64,000 bases of DNA. Source: Pseudomonadota bacterium. GTDB taxonomy: Bacteria; Desulfobacterota; Desulfobulbia; Desulfobulbales; Desulfocapsaceae. Below the pieces are notes generated by a model. The model was not told the DNA's origin, searched no databases, and saw nothing but the letters and a program-made list of their open reading frames with translations. The translations under genes and the position numbers were made by a program. Location: assembly GCA_018817385.1 (NCBI GenBank), contig JAHIUA010000016.1, forward strand, positions 1 through 64,000, read 5' to 3'. Position 1 is the stretch's first letter. The number at the start of each line of letters is the position of its first letter. Positions 53,443 through 63,166 of this stretch are shown here, piece by piece.

Positions 53443-56400
53443 ATGAGTGCCGGCTTTACCCACCTTCACGTCCATACCCAATACAGCCTCCTGGATGGGG
53501 CCATTCGCATCCCGGACTTGCTGGCCAAATGTAAGGAATACGGGATGGACTCCGTGGCCATGACAGATCATGGCGCCATGTACGGAGCCTTGGAGTTTTA
53601 CCTCAAGGCCAAGGCCAAAGGGATCAAACCGATTGTCGGCTGTGAATTTTATATCGCCCCCGGCAACCGTGCTGACAAGGACCCCTCTGCTCCCACCAAG
53701 GCCTACCATATCGTTCTCCTGGCCATGAATTATGCAGGCTATAAAAACCTGATGAAGCTGGCAGGCATTGCCCAGTTTGAAGGTTTTTACTCAAGGCCGC
53801 GAATTGACATGGAGGTGCTGGCTGAAAACAATGAAGGCATTATCGCCCTTACCGCCTGCCTGCACGGAGAAATTCCCTGGCTTATAACCCACAGTGGCCT
53901 TTCTGCAGCTCGAAAAAAGGCGCAGCAATTTCTCGACATCTTTGGTGATCGGCTCTACTTTGAGCTCCAGGAAAACTCCATTCCTGAACAGAAAAAAGTC
54001 AATGACGGCCTCAAAAAACTGGGGGCAGAAATGGGAGTTAAAGTCGTGGCCACCAACGACTGCCATTATCTGAATCGGCAAGATTCCCATGCCCATGAGG
54101 TCCTGCTCTGCATCCAGACCGGCAAGACCATCACCGACCCCAAACGCTTTCATTTTTCTTCCGATGATTTCTATTTTAAATCACCTGAAGAGATGAAGAA
54201 ATGCTTTGCCCATTCTCCAGAGGCCATTGCCAGCACCACCGAGATAGCTGAGCGCTGCAACCTGGAGATCAATCTCGACGACTATCATTTTCCTGAGTTC
54301 ACTGTCCCCGAAGGTGAAACTCTGGAATCCTTATTTACAAAACACTGTTGGGAAGGGCTCAAAGACCGCTTTGCAGCCATGCGCAAGGCTGGCACTTTCA
54401 GCAAGGAGATAGAAGAACAGTACAAAAAACGACTGGAATTTGAGATCAAAATAATCAATTCCATGGGGTTTCCCGGCTACTTCCTCATTGTTGCAGATTT
54501 TATCAACTGGGCCAAAGACCAAAAAATCCCTGTGGGCCCTGGCCGAGGGTCTGGTGCCGGCAGCCTGGCGGCCTATGCCATGCGCATCACCAATATCGAC
54601 CCCATTCCTTATGGCCTGATCTTTGAGCGTTTCCTGAACCCTGAACGGGTGAGCATGCCTGACTTTGATGTGGATTTTTGTCAGGACCGCCGGGGAGAAG
54701 TTATTGACTACGTGCGGCATAAGTATGGCGGTGCCCCTCATGTGGCCCAGATCATCACCTACGGCTCCATGAAGGCAAGAGGAGTTATTCGGGATGTGGG
54801 CAGAGCGCTTGACATTCCTTTTGGGGACGTGGATAAAATTGCCAAGCTGATCCCCGAACAGCTGAAGATGACCATCGCCAAGGCCTTTGTCGAAGAGCCA
54901 CGTCTTCAGGATGCAGCTGACAGAGATCCACGTATTGCCGAGTTGCTCAAAGTGGCCCAGACCCTTGAGGGACTAGCCAGACACACCTCGACCCACGCCG
55001 CTGGAGTCGTGGTCTCGCCAAAACCCATGGTGGAGTACCTTCCTACCTGTAAGGGAAAAGAGGGCGAGACGCTCACCCAGTACGACATGAAGCATACCGA
55101 GAAAACCGGACTCATCAAATTTGACTTTCTCGGTCTCAAAACACTCACCGTCATTGACTATGCCCTCAAACATATCAAGGCGGACATCGGTACCGATCTT
55201 GACATTGATGCCCTGCCCATGGACGATGTCAAGACATATAAGCTCCTCTGCTCCGGTGACGCCTTGGGAGTCTTCCAGCTGGAGAGTTCCGGCATGCGGG
55301 AACTCCTGGTGAAGCTGGCCCCGGAACAGTTCAGCGATCTCATCGCCCTGGTGGCCCTCTATCGCCCCGGCCCTCTGGACTCAGGTATGGTGGACGACTT
55401 TGTCGAGACCAAACATGGTCGCGCAACAGCCAACTATCCCCTTCCCCAGATCAAACCTGTCCTGGAAGAAACCTACGGAGTTATTGTCTACCAGGAACAG
55501 GTGATGAAAATCGCCAACATCCTTGCCAGCTATACCCTAGGTGATGCCGACATCCTGCGCCGGGCCATGGGTAAAAAGATCGTCGAGGTCATGGACGATG
55601 AGAAAATCAAGTTTATGGCCGGGGCCAGAAAGAATCAAATAGATGAAAAAAAGGCCGAAGTTGTCTTTGACCTGATGGCAAAATTTGCCGGGTATGGATT
55701 CAACAAATCCCATTCGGCAGCCTACGCCCTCATCTCCTATCAGACGGCCTATCTCAAGGCCCATTACCCGGCCCAGTTCATGGCAGCGCTGCTCTCCTGC
55801 GACATGAACAATACCGACAAGATAGTCCTCTATATTAACGAGTGCAGGGAACATGATATCGAAGTCCTTCCACCTGATATCAACGAATCGATCATCAACT
55901 TCAGTGTCCATAATGATCGTATTCGTTTTGGCCTTGCCGCTGTCAAAAATGTGGGCAAAGCGGCCCTGGAATCGATCATTCAAGAGCGGCAAGAAAACGG
56001 CAGATACAGCTCTCTTGAGGACTTCTGTAACCGTGTGGACTCACGAAAAGTCAACTCACGCGTTATTGAAAGCCTGATCAAATCAGGTTCCTTTGATTCT
56101 CTGGGCTGCCGGCGATCCCAGCTTATGACCATCCTCGATCAGGCCATGGACAAAGCCAAGGCAGTTCAGCGGGATAAACAGAGCGGACAGATGTCCCTCT
56201 TTGCCATCTCCCCAAAAACAGACACTATGGACAAAAGCGCAATCCTCATGCCTGACATCCCGGAATGGGAAGAGCGTGACAAACTGGCCAATGAAAAAGA
56301 GACCGTGGGATTCTATATCACCGGCCATCCTCTGGATCAGGCCATTCATGAAATAAAAACCGTGGCCGACACCGACATCGCCGGTCTTAGCGAATACGGA

Positions 56401-56955
56401 GAAGAGCAGCCGGTCAGGGTCGGTGGCCTGATCCGCAGCTGCAAACAGCTGAAAAGTAAGAAAGGCGACCCCATGGCCTTTCTCACCGTGGAGGATCTCC
56501 TCAACTCCGTTGAGGTAATTGTCTTCCCCGACACCTTTTCCCACTGTTACCAGCTCCTGTCTTCTACAGAGCCAATCATTGTCCAGGGAACTGTGCAGAA
56601 CGATGAACGGGGGGCGAAGATGATAGCCGAATCCATTGAACTCCTTCCGGCTGCCAGGGAAAAGCATACGGAATCAATCAAAATTCAGCTGCAGAGCGAC
56701 AAAGTAAGTAGAAAACGCCTGGAATCCCTGAAACAGGTCCTCTACCAGTATCATGGCAGCTGTCCTCTCCTGCTCACCATGCATTTTGCCGGTCAGGGAG
56801 AAGTTGATATAGAGATCATGAAAGATTTCACGGTACGACCGTGTCGGGAATTTACAGAAGAAGCAGAAAAGATACTGGGATACAAGGCACTTTCCTTCAA
56901 AAAGAAAGTCCTTACAGGGAACCGTCGCAAGCGCTGGGGACAGCCCGGAGGGTGA
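53443..56955 (+). CDS. dnaE: DNA polymerase III subunit alpha
   Basis: 1170 residues, normal for DnaE. PHP domain at the N-terminus (HLHVHTQYSLLDGAIR, AMTDHGAMYG). The polymerase active site has PDFDVDFCQDRRGEVIDYV (about 405) and FGYGFNKSH-type residues near 745 (AGYGFNKSHSAAYALISYQ). An OB-fold follows near 985-1070 (RVGGLIRSCKQLKSKKG). It synthesises the chromosome. Its stop is two bases before the start of the GGDEF gene. Confidence 0.97.
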   Translation: MSAGFTHLHVHTQYSLLDGAIRIPDLLAKCKEYGMDSVAMTDHGAMYGALEFYLKAKAKGIKPIVGCEFYIAPGNRADKDPSAPTKAYHIVLLAMNYAGYKNLMKLAGIAQFEGFYSRPRIDMEVLAENNEGIIALTACLHGEIPWLITHSGLSAARKKAQQFLDIFGDRLYFELQENSIPEQKKVNDGLKKLGAEMGVKVVATNDCHYLNRQDSHAHEVLLCIQTGKTITDPKRFHFSSDDFYFKSPEEMKKCFAHSPEAIASTTEIAERCNLEINLDDYHFPEFTVPEGETLESLFTKHCWEGLKDRFAAMRKAGTFSKEIEEQYKKRLEFEIKIINSMGFPGYFLIVADFINWAKDQKIPVGPGRGSGAGSLAAYAMRITNIDPIPYGLIFERFLNPERVSMPDFDVDFCQDRRGEVIDYVRHKYGGAPHVAQIITYGSMKARGVIRDVGRALDIPFGDVDKIAKLIPEQLKMTIAKAFVEEPRLQDAADRDPRIAELLKVAQTLEGLARHTSTHAAGVVVSPKPMVEYLPTCKGKEGETLTQYDMKHTEKTGLIKFDFLGLKTLTVIDYALKHIKADIGTDLDIDALPMDDVKTYKLLCSGDALGVFQLESSGMRELLVKLAPEQFSDLIALVALYRPGPLDSGMVDDFVETKHGRATANYPLPQIKPVLEETYGVIVYQEQVMKIANILASYTLGDADILRRAMGKKIVEVMDDEKIKFMAGARKNQIDEKKAEVVFDLMAKFAGYGFNKSHSAAYALISYQTAYLKAHYPAQFMAALLSCDMNNTDKIVLYINECREHDIEVLPPDINESIINFSVHNDRIRFGLAAVKNVGKAALESIIQERQENGRYSSLEDFCNRVDSRKVNSRVIESLIKSGSFDSLGCRRSQLMTILDQAMDKAKAVQRDKQSGQMSLFAISPKTDTMDKSAILMPDIPEWEERDKLANEKETVGFYITGHPLDQAIHEIKTVADTDIAGLSEYGEEQPVRVGGLIRSCKQLKSKKGDPMAFLTVEDLLNSVEVIVFPDTFSHCYQLLSSTEPIIVQGTVQNDERGAKMIAESIELLPAAREKHTESIKIQLQSDKVSRKRLESLKQVLYQYHGSCPLLLTMHFAGQGEVDIEIMKDFTVRPCREFTEEAEKILGYKALSFKKKVLTGNRRKRWGQPGG

Positions 56956-56957
56956 AG

Positions 56958-58445
56958 ATGATGCCAACACAACAATCGGACCATACACTCCCCTTGCAGA
57001 AAACAGAGTCTTCCCCACTGAGTCGGCGGGCGAAAGACAGAGACGTCTTTCGTATTCTCTTTATCAGTATGATCCTCTTTGGTCTCCTCATGGGCGTGGC
57101 CTTCCCTCCCCTGGTGAATTCCTATTTTAACGACAGTGGGTCAGTCTCCCTCAGCTTCACCCTGATGTGTATTGCTGCCGGAATCACTGTCGGCATTGCA
57201 AATTACATCCTTTTTTCAATCGTTATCTCCAAGGAACTCCACTATCTTGTGGAAGGAATGAACCGGGTCAACAATCATATCAGCGCCGCCCTGTTCAGCA
57301 GAAAACTTCGCACAGAAACCTTTGAGATAGAGGTCAAATCCAATGACATGATCGGCCAGGTGACCATGGCCTTCAACACCATGGGCAAAACTGTGGAGCA
57401 GCGGCTGCTCAATGAAACACGTTTCAGAAATCTGACCTCGGACCTTTCCGCCAATGTTGCCCTGGACAAGACTGCGGCAATCATCCTCCACTACTTTATT
57501 GATGCCACCTGCATGACTTCCGGCCTCCTGTATGGAAAGATAGAAGAAGAGATGACCCTGCTCTCAAGCAAGGGTATTGATACAGATGAGAAGCTGCCTC
57601 GCAAACTGGAAATCTGGCAGGGGCCGATTCATGATGCCATCCAATCCGGAGAACCCTGTACCCTCGACACCGAGAGCAACTGTATCGATTGGATAACCAC
57701 CACTACCCCATACGGGAGTATCAGACCCAAACTCATTCGGATTATCCCCTTAATTGCCGAGAAGAGCACCGTTGGCCTGGTTATTTCTGCCTGCGGCCAG
57801 AGCCCAATGTCGGAAAGCATTCAACTGGAAACGCTGAAAACCTATTCCTCCTACATGGCGCCCTACCTCCAAAACTCCCTCCTCCACAACAAAATACAGG
57901 AAATGGCGTCCTACGACTTCTTGACCCATGTCCTGAATCGTCGTTTCGGTCTGATACGACTGCACGAGGAATTTACCACAGCCCAGCGCCACCAAAGTGA
58001 TCTCAGCGTTGTCATGATAGATATCGATAAATTCAAGACCATCAATGACACGCACGGACACGAAGGAGGAGATCAGGTACTGAAGACCCTGACTTCCACC
58101 CTTTCCCTTCATCTTCGCAACGAGGAAATCATCTGCCGCTATGGCGGGGAAGAATTTCTCATCATCCTGCCCATGACCAACCTCAACAAGGCCGGACTGG
58201 TTGCAGAACGTTTACGGGATTTGGTAGAACAACAGACCTTCTTTTACAAGAACAAGGTCATTCTGGTTACCATCAGTCTCGGGGTCAGCAGCCTCTCCTC
58301 TCTGGTCACCCAAAATGAAAATGACCTGATTAACGCTGCGGACACAGCCTTGTATCACACTAAAGCCATGGGCCGCAATCAGGTCTCCATCTTCCGCAAC
58401 AACGAAGCCGTTCTCCTTCCGAAAAACAAGCCTGCCCTCTCCTGA
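56958..58445 (+). CDS. Membrane GAF-GGDEF diguanylate cyclase
   Basis: 495 residues from the ATG at 56958 (GGAGGG upstream). Two transmembrane helices near 30-55 and 70-95, then a HAMP-like helix pair around 100-160, a GAF-like domain (about 195-340, LDKTAAIILHYFIDATCMTSG, PYGSIRPKLIRIIPLIAEKSTVGL) and a C-terminal GGDEF domain with an intact GGEEF active site (ICRYGGEEFLIILP). DIDKFKTINDTHGHEGGD binds metal. It makes c-di-GMP at the inner membrane. No RxxD inhibitory site is evident at the expected place. Confidence 0.93.
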   Translation: MMPTQQSDHTLPLQKTESSPLSRRAKDRDVFRILFISMILFGLLMGVAFPPLVNSYFNDSGSVSLSFTLMCIAAGITVGIANYILFSIVISKELHYLVEGMNRVNNHISAALFSRKLRTETFEIEVKSNDMIGQVTMAFNTMGKTVEQRLLNETRFRNLTSDLSANVALDKTAAIILHYFIDATCMTSGLLYGKIEEEMTLLSSKGIDTDEKLPRKLEIWQGPIHDAIQSGEPCTLDTESNCIDWITTTTPYGSIRPKLIRIIPLIAEKSTVGLVISACGQSPMSESIQLETLKTYSSYMAPYLQNSLLHNKIQEMASYDFLTHVLNRRFGLIRLHEEFTTAQRHQSDLSVVMIDIDKFKTINDTHGHEGGDQVLKTLTSTLSLHLRNEEIICRYGGEEFLIILPMTNLNKAGLVAERLRDLVEQQTFFYKNKVILVTISLGVSSLSSLVTQNENDLINAADTALYHTKAMGRNQVSIFRNNEAVLLPKNKPALS

Positions 58446-58556
58446 GCGGCAGGACTCAGAATTCAGGCAGCAGAAGAATTTAACGTCTCATCGTTCTTCT
58501 CAATTCTGATTTCTGAGTCTCCGAAATCGGCATCAGCTGCGCGATATCCCCTTTTC

Positions 58557-59081
58557 TTAAAAACAGAGACCGCAGTCGGGACAAGTACTGGAGTCTGTAG
58601 AAAAGACAAAGCCACAGGCAGGGCAGGTCGTCTGTTCAGCTCCCCGGTCATATACTGCATGGATGTTACTCAGATCATAGGAATCCAAAGCCGTGGTCCT
58701 TTTAAACTCCTGGGCCAGGACAGCCATGGCCTCTTGCCCATCCTCTATCCTGATCCTCAAGTATACTTCGCCGCCACCACAGCAGCCCTTGCCACATCCC
58801 CCTTTTTCTCCACCAATGAGAGAGGGAATGCTATTGGCTGCCAGTACGGTCTGCAAATGCTTCATTTCACCAAGAGGCCCTTTCCTGATATCAGCCATCT
58901 CATCATCACTGGACAGCTCCATGGATCTTGAAGGACGACTTTTGGCTACCTCCTGCTCCACGGCCAGTTTTTCACTCCCTGTAATAAGGGCCACTGCACA
59001 AGAAACACAGGTCGAGATCTCTGCTCTGTACTCTTCATCACAACGTGGGCAGTATTTCAAATCCGGATCAGTATAACGCAT
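58557..59081 (-). CDS. Double zinc-ribbon protein with a DUF2007-like core
   Basis: 174 residues from the ATG at 59081 (the TTG at 59093 is possible). Two zinc ribbons flank the protein: YCPRCDEEYRAEISTCVSC at the N-terminus and TCPACGFVFSTDSSTCPDCG at the C-terminus. Between them lies a DUF2007/putative signal-transducing region (MKHLQTVLAANSIPSLIGG, then VYLRIRIEDGQEAMAVL). An unusual glycine-cysteine patch, KGGCGKGCCGGG, sits in its loop and could bind metal. It is convergent with the GGDEF gene. Confidence 0.7.
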   Translation of the reverse strand: MRYTDPDLKYCPRCDEEYRAEISTCVSCAVALITGSEKLAVEQEVAKSRPSRSMELSSDDEMADIRKGPLGEMKHLQTVLAANSIPSLIGGEKGGCGKGCCGGGEVYLRIRIEDGQEAMAVLAQEFKRTTALDSYDLSNIHAVYDRGAEQTTCPACGFVFSTDSSTCPDCGLCF

Positions 59082-59146
59082 AATATTTCTCAATTCTATG
59101 TAGATTGGGATTCAGACCTCAGGTCCAATCTACGGTTAATTGTTTC

Positions 59147-59268
59147 GTAACTATTCAGCAGCACTTTATCTCCCTCTATTCAAGTTTTCTCGAATAGGAC
59201 GAGGAGTCTGTCCTTGTATGCTTTCGAAGCCCTAACTGAACGAATAGAAAGCAATGCTAACCAGTTAC
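59147..59268. repeat. 122-bp MITE-like element, diverged copy
   Basis: GTAACTATTCAGCA at 59147-59160 pairs with TGCTAACCAGTTAC at 59255-59268 (11 of 14). The right end aligns base by base with the 108-bp element at 34612-34719 (CGAA-CCCTAA-TGAACGAATA, then AAGCA-TGCTAA-CAG). Both right ends are followed by AGAG. It encodes nothing. Confidence 0.65.
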
Positions 59269-59388
59269 AGAGCCATTTTTTGCAACGTATTGGTGCAAAT
59301 TTGAAAAAGATAAGGTCTACGGACACGAGCCGCAATGACTGAAAACCTGCACCAATAAAGGAGATGACGCTTTTTTTTCACAACACCA

Positions 59389-60804
59389 TCAAAGGATAAA
59401 GCGGCTGAGATCCCTATCCTCAACCACATCCTGAAGTTGCTTCTTCACATAGTCTGCAGTGACTACGAAACTATCACCCTCCCGGTCACAGGCATCAAAA
59501 GAGAGTTCATCGAGTACCCGCTCCAAAACGGTATGCAACCGCCTTGCTCCGATCTCCTCTGTCTTCTCGTTTACCTCGACAGCAATGGCGGCAAGTTCTT
59601 CGATGGCCTCCGGTTCAAAAGAAAGGGTCACTCCCTCTGTTGCCATCAACGCAGTATACTGTTTGACCAGTGCACTTTCCGGCTCTGTCAGAATACGGAC
59701 AAAATCCTCCTTTCCCAGGGAGGTAAGTTCAACCCGTATGGGAAATCGCCCCTGAAGCTCTGGAATCAGATCAGACGGTTTGCACAGATGGAAGGCACCA
59801 CTGGCAATAAAAAGAATATGATCGGTCTTCACCATCCCATGTTTAGTGGTGACAGTGGACCCTTCAACTATGGGCAGGAGGTCGCGCTGGACACCTTCCC
59901 GTGAGACTTCCGGACCGTGGCCTCCAGAGTTGCGTGAAACAACTTTGTCAATTTCATCAAGAAAGATAATACCTGACTCTTCGGTGCGCTCCAGGGCCTC
60001 CTTGATCACTTTATCCATATCAACCAGGCGTTCCATTTCTTCCTGGGTCAAGGCCTCGATGGCATCCGGAATTTTAATTTTCCGTTTCTTTTTCTTCTTG
60101 GGAAAAATCTTACTGAAGGCGTCCTGAATATTGGACTGCATATCCTCCATACCCGAGGTGGTCATAATTTCCACCATGGGGGTGGAGCGGGAATCATCGA
60201 GATCGAGTTCTATCTCCCGGTCATCAAGTTTACCCTGACGCAGCATCTCCCGAAATTTCTCCCGAGTGGCATCTTCTTCATCGCTCTTTAGTGATGGACT
60301 TGCAGCCTTGGCGTCCCGATTACCGAGAAGCAAAGATTGGGAGCTGATCCCGCCTTCATAGTGGGGAGCAGGCGTTCTCCTGGGTGGCAAAAGGATATCC
60401 AGGATACGTTCCTCGGCATTTGCGGCAGCAAGTCCTTCCAGTCGTTCCTTTTCCTCCACCTTCACCATGTTCACCGCAATCTCGACCAGATCACGGATCA
60501 TGGATTCCACATCCCTGCCTACATAGCCGACCTCGGTAAACTTAGAAGCCTCGACTTTAAAAAAAGGTGACTGGGCAAGAGTTGCCAGGCGTCTGGCAAT
60601 TTCGGTCTTGCCCACCCCGGTGGGACCGATCATGATAATGTTCTTGGGCGCTATTTCTTCACGCAAGGGTGATGCGACCTGACGCCTTCGCCAGCGATTT
60701 CTAAGGGCAATGGACACTGAACGCTTAGCAGCAGCTTGGCCTACAATATATTTATCAAGCTCTGTAACAATTTCTTTAGGGGTAAGGGACTGTATAGCAC
60801 TCAT
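59389..60804 (-). CDS. hslU: ATP-dependent protease ATPase subunit HslU
   Basis: 471 residues. Walker [12 protein letters not shown], then a long I-domain (about 100-250; [11 protein letters not shown], acidic), Walker [11 protein letters not shown], sensor [27 protein letters not shown], and the conserved C-terminus ending LSRFIL that docks into HslV. AAA+ unfoldase of the HslUV protease. Start overlaps the hslV stop by four bases. Slightly longer than E. coli HslU because of the I-domain. Confidence 0.97.
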   Translation of the reverse strand: MSAIQSLTPKEIVTELDKYIVGQAAAKRSVSIALRNRWRRRQVASPLREEIAPKNIIMIGPTGVGKTEIARRLATLAQSPFFKVEASKFTEVGYVGRDVESMIRDLVEIAVNMVKVEEKERLEGLAAANAEERILDILLPPRRTPAPHYEGGISSQSLLLGNRDAKAASPSLKSDEEDATREKFREMLRQGKLDDREIELDLDDSRSTPMVEIMTTSGMEDMQSNIQDAFSKIFPKKKKKRKIKIPDAIEALTQEEMERLVDMDKVIKEALERTEESGIIFLDEIDKVVSRNSGGHGPEVSREGVQRDLLPIVEGSTVTTKHGMVKTDHILFIASGAFHLCKPSDLIPELQGRFPIRVELTSLGKEDFVRILTEPESALVKQYTALMATEGVTLSFEPEAIEELAAIAVEVNEKTEEIGARRLHTVLERVLDELSFDACDREGDSFVVTADYVKKQLQDVVEDRDLSRFIL

Positions 60805-61331
60805 ATCTTTTCTATCACAATAGCATGGTTTGTAAAAACACAGATATCGGCAGCAATACCCATGGCAACACGACAGATGCTTTCAACGTCTAGATCACTG
60901 TTATTCACCAGAGCCAGGGCTGCAGCTTGGGCATAAGGCCCTCCGGAACCAATGGCAAGTACGTTGTTGTCCGCCTCAATAACATCACCGGTTCCAGTGA
61001 GCAGCAAAGAAGACTCCTTGTCCACGGCTACCAACATGGCCTCGAGCCTGCGCAGCATCTTGTCTGTTCGCCATTCTTTGGCCAACTCCACTGCAGCCCG
61101 CATAAGATTGCCATTATACTGTTCCAGTTTCTTCTCCAGCAAATCAAAGAGAGTAAAGGCATCAGCGGTAGCACCGGCAAAACCGGTGATCACCTGACCA
61201 TGATAGAGGCGCCTCACCTTACGCGCCTGATGCTTCATCACCGTATTTCCTAAAGAGACCTGACCGTCACCAGCCACAGCCACCTCACCTTTATGGCGGA
61301 CAGCAAGTATTGTTGTTGAACGTATTTTCAT
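60801..61331 (-). CDS. hslV: ATP-dependent protease peptidase subunit HslV
   Basis: 176 residues. After removal of MKIRS the catalytic threonine starts [20 protein letters not shown], matching E. coli Hsl[17 protein letters not shown] follows. The C-terminal [32 protein letters not shown] is typical. It forms the barrel-shaped protease driven by HslU. hslV and hslU overlap and form an operon. Confidence 0.97.
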   Translation of the reverse strand: MKIRSTTILAVRHKGEVAVAGDGQVSLGNTVMKHQARKVRRLYHGQVITGFAGATADAFTLFDLLEKKLEQYNGNLMRAAVELAKEWRTDKMLRRLEAMLVAVDKESSLLLTGTGDVIEADNNVLAIGSGGPYAQAAALALVNNSDLDVESICRVAMGIAADICVFTNHAIVIEKI

Positions 61332-61658
61332 ATCATCCTGTTATCTTATATAAATTACCAATTGTTTTTATGAAGGCGTTTACACGTGCTGCAACTCTCC
61401 AGAAATCAATCTCCTGGCTTGAACCATTTGTTCATTACAAGCCACTTGTTACACCACCAACTCATCATTATTAAACCAAACCTTATAAAAAACAAGCAAA
61501 GGAGCAGGCGACAAGCCTGCTCCAGCAAAATAATTCAACAAGGGGCAAGAAGTCGTAAGCGTTTCCCGGCGCCTCAGCTGCGTCCGTTTTAGATCTTGGA
61601 CCATAGCATTCCTATGTGCAAGGTCTAAAACGGACGCAGCTGGGGGGCTGGGAAACGC
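61332..61658. other. Intergenic region between xerC and hslV
   Basis: About 330 bp that hold a terminator (61481-61523), most of a long palindrome (61554-61663) and presumably the hslV promoter. No gene. Confidence 0.5.
61481..61523 (-). terminator. Rho-independent terminator of xerC
   Basis: Perfect 9-bp stem GGAGCAGGC/GCCTGCTCC with a 5-nt loop at 61501-61523. On the minus strand it is followed by TTTGCTTGTTTTTT, so it ends the xerC transcript before hslV. Confidence 0.8.
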
Positions 61659-61663
61659 TTACG
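61554..61663. repeat. 110-bp near-perfect palindrome overlapping the xerC stop
   Basis: The left arm (61554-61605) and the right arm (61612-61663) are reverse complements over about 50 bp with a few mismatches; ends CGTAAGCGTTTCCC and core CAGCTGCGTCCGTTTTAGA match exactly in both arms. The loop region is ATAGCATTCCTAT. The right arm contains the xerC stop codon (61659-61661). No protein. It may be a small mobile element or a cruciform protein site. Confidence 0.75.
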
Positions 61664-62573
61664 GTTTTTTGGCCATGGGATGGGCCTTATCATATACCTC
61701 TGTCAAATGATCAAGGGTCAAGTGAGTATAGCGCTGTGTTGTTGACAAACTTGCATGTCCCAGCAATTCCTGAACTGATCGCATATCAGCTCCCATTTCC
61801 AAAAGATGCGTGGCATAGGAATGGCGCAGGGCATGGGGTGTTACGGTTTGTGGAATAGCTGCCCGTTCACCGTAGTTTTTTACCATTCTTTCCACACTGC
61901 GACTGGTCAACCGCCCTCCTTGACCATTCAAAAACAGGGCCTCTCTTTCAGTCTTACGGCCCCTGCGGGCGCGATCCAGAGTAAGCTGTTCTCGCATAGG
62001 AAGCCAGGCGCGCACAGCCTCAAGAGCAGGCCATCCCACCGGCACCAGTCGCTCCTTGTTTCCTTTGCCAGTCACCCTAAGCATTTCCGTTTTAAAATCA
62101 AGGTTTGATATGTCCCGGGAGACCAGTTCAGCAACCCGCATACCGGTGGAATAAAGAAGCTCCATGATAGCGAGATCACGAAGCATAAAACGATCCCTCC
62201 GATCAGGCATTTCCAGGAGACGAAAGACCTCATCAATGGTGAGAAAAACCGGCATATATTTTCCAACCTTGGGTCCGGCAATTCCGACAATGGGATCTGA
62301 GTCCAAGAGTTCTTCTCTAAGAAGAAACTTAAAAAATGTTCGCAGTGCAGAAAGTTTACGCCCTACAGTGGCAGCACCATTATGACCGTAGAGAGCAACA
62401 ACAAAACGGCGAATATGAACAGACTCTATGGCTTTCACGTCAATATCCTTGCCCAGCCCTGCCATAAATTCGTGGAGATCATGTCCATATCCTGCCAGCG
62501 TATGGGCAGAATATCCTTTTTCCACTTCCAGCCATCGTAAAAATAAGGTTAAAGCCTTTTCAATCGTAGTCAT
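61659..62573 (-). CDS. xerC: Tyrosine recombinase XerC
   Basis: 304 residues from the ATG at 62573; ATGs at 62576 and 62582 also fit. N-terminal SAM-like domain (LFLRWLEVEKGYSAHTLAGYGHDLHEF). Catalytic residues: Arg in STGMRVAELV, Lys in VTGKGNKERLVPVG, His-x-x-Arg in HALRHSYATHLLEMGA, His in LLGHASLSTTQRYTHL and the nucleophilic tyrosine at the end of that segment. It resolves chromosome dimers at dif. It is followed by hslV and hslU, the order found in many bacteria (codV-clpQ-clpY in Bacillus), though a terminator separates them here. Confidence 0.95.
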   Translation of the reverse strand: MTTIEKALTLFLRWLEVEKGYSAHTLAGYGHDLHEFMAGLGKDIDVKAIESVHIRRFVVALYGHNGAATVGRKLSALRTFFKFLLREELLDSDPIVGIAGPKVGKYMPVFLTIDEVFRLLEMPDRRDRFMLRDLAIMELLYSTGMRVAELVSRDISNLDFKTEMLRVTGKGNKERLVPVGWPALEAVRAWLPMREQLTLDRARRGRKTEREALFLNGQGGRLTSRSVERMVKNYGERAAIPQTVTPHALRHSYATHLLEMGADMRSVQELLGHASLSTTQRYTHLTLDHLTEVYDKAHPMAKKP

Positions 62574-62582
62574 CATTTCCAC

Positions 62583-62917
62583 ATCTGAGAGAATCTTTTG
62601 CCAACACTTGGAATTGACTAAAATGCTTTTGCAAGCCTTCGTCCGCTAACTATTCAGTTCCCTATTTTCTTCTCGACTTCTCTCCAATCTATGAATATAA
62701 AGAGGGTTTAGTCTGGAGCGGCATCACCGATACAGATGCTCTCAACATACTGGAAAAGACTTTTTTTTATAATAGTATTTACACCAAGATATATTTTTTT
62801 TCTAAAAACAGGAACAAAACATTATCGTTAAGAATTATAATAACATAATGCCAGTTAAACAGATAAAATTGTGTTACTCCACCCTCTTAAAATTCAGTTT
62901 TTACGAATCTATTACTT
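62583..62917. other. Divergent promoter region of xerC and xseB
   Basis: 335 bp without a gene. Very A/T-rich around 62740-62880. A TATAAT at 62836-62841 has no convincing -35. A CTAACTATTCAG at 62646-62657 resembles the left end of the MITE-like element at 59147. Confidence 0.4.
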
Positions 62918-63166
62918 ATGGCAAAGCGAACTTTTGAAAATGCACTGACCAGACTGGAACAGATCACCGAAGAGCTGGAAGACGGTGATCTCAGCCTGGA
63001 AAAGAGCCTCAAGAAATTTGATGAAGGGATAGGCCTGGTTGAATACTGCAACAGCACCCTGACTGAGGCAAAGGCAAAGGTGGAGCTGCTTCTGGAAAAG
63101 AAAGGTGAACTCACCGCAACCCCCTTTGACGAGTTAGAAGATGGAGATCAAGAGCTATCTGAATAA
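62918..63166 (+). CDS. xseB: Exodeoxyribonuclease VII small subunit
   Basis: 82 residues. The conserved core [35 protein letters not shown] and [17 protein letters not shown] fits XseB. It is the small helical subunit of exonuclease VII, which degrades single-stranded DNA in both directions. It overlaps the next gene by 26 bp, the common xseB-ispA arrangement. Confidence 0.96.
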   Translation: MAKRTFENALTRLEQITEELEDGDLSLEKSLKKFDEGIGLVEYCNSTLTEAKAKVELLLEKKGELTATPFDELEDGDQELSE

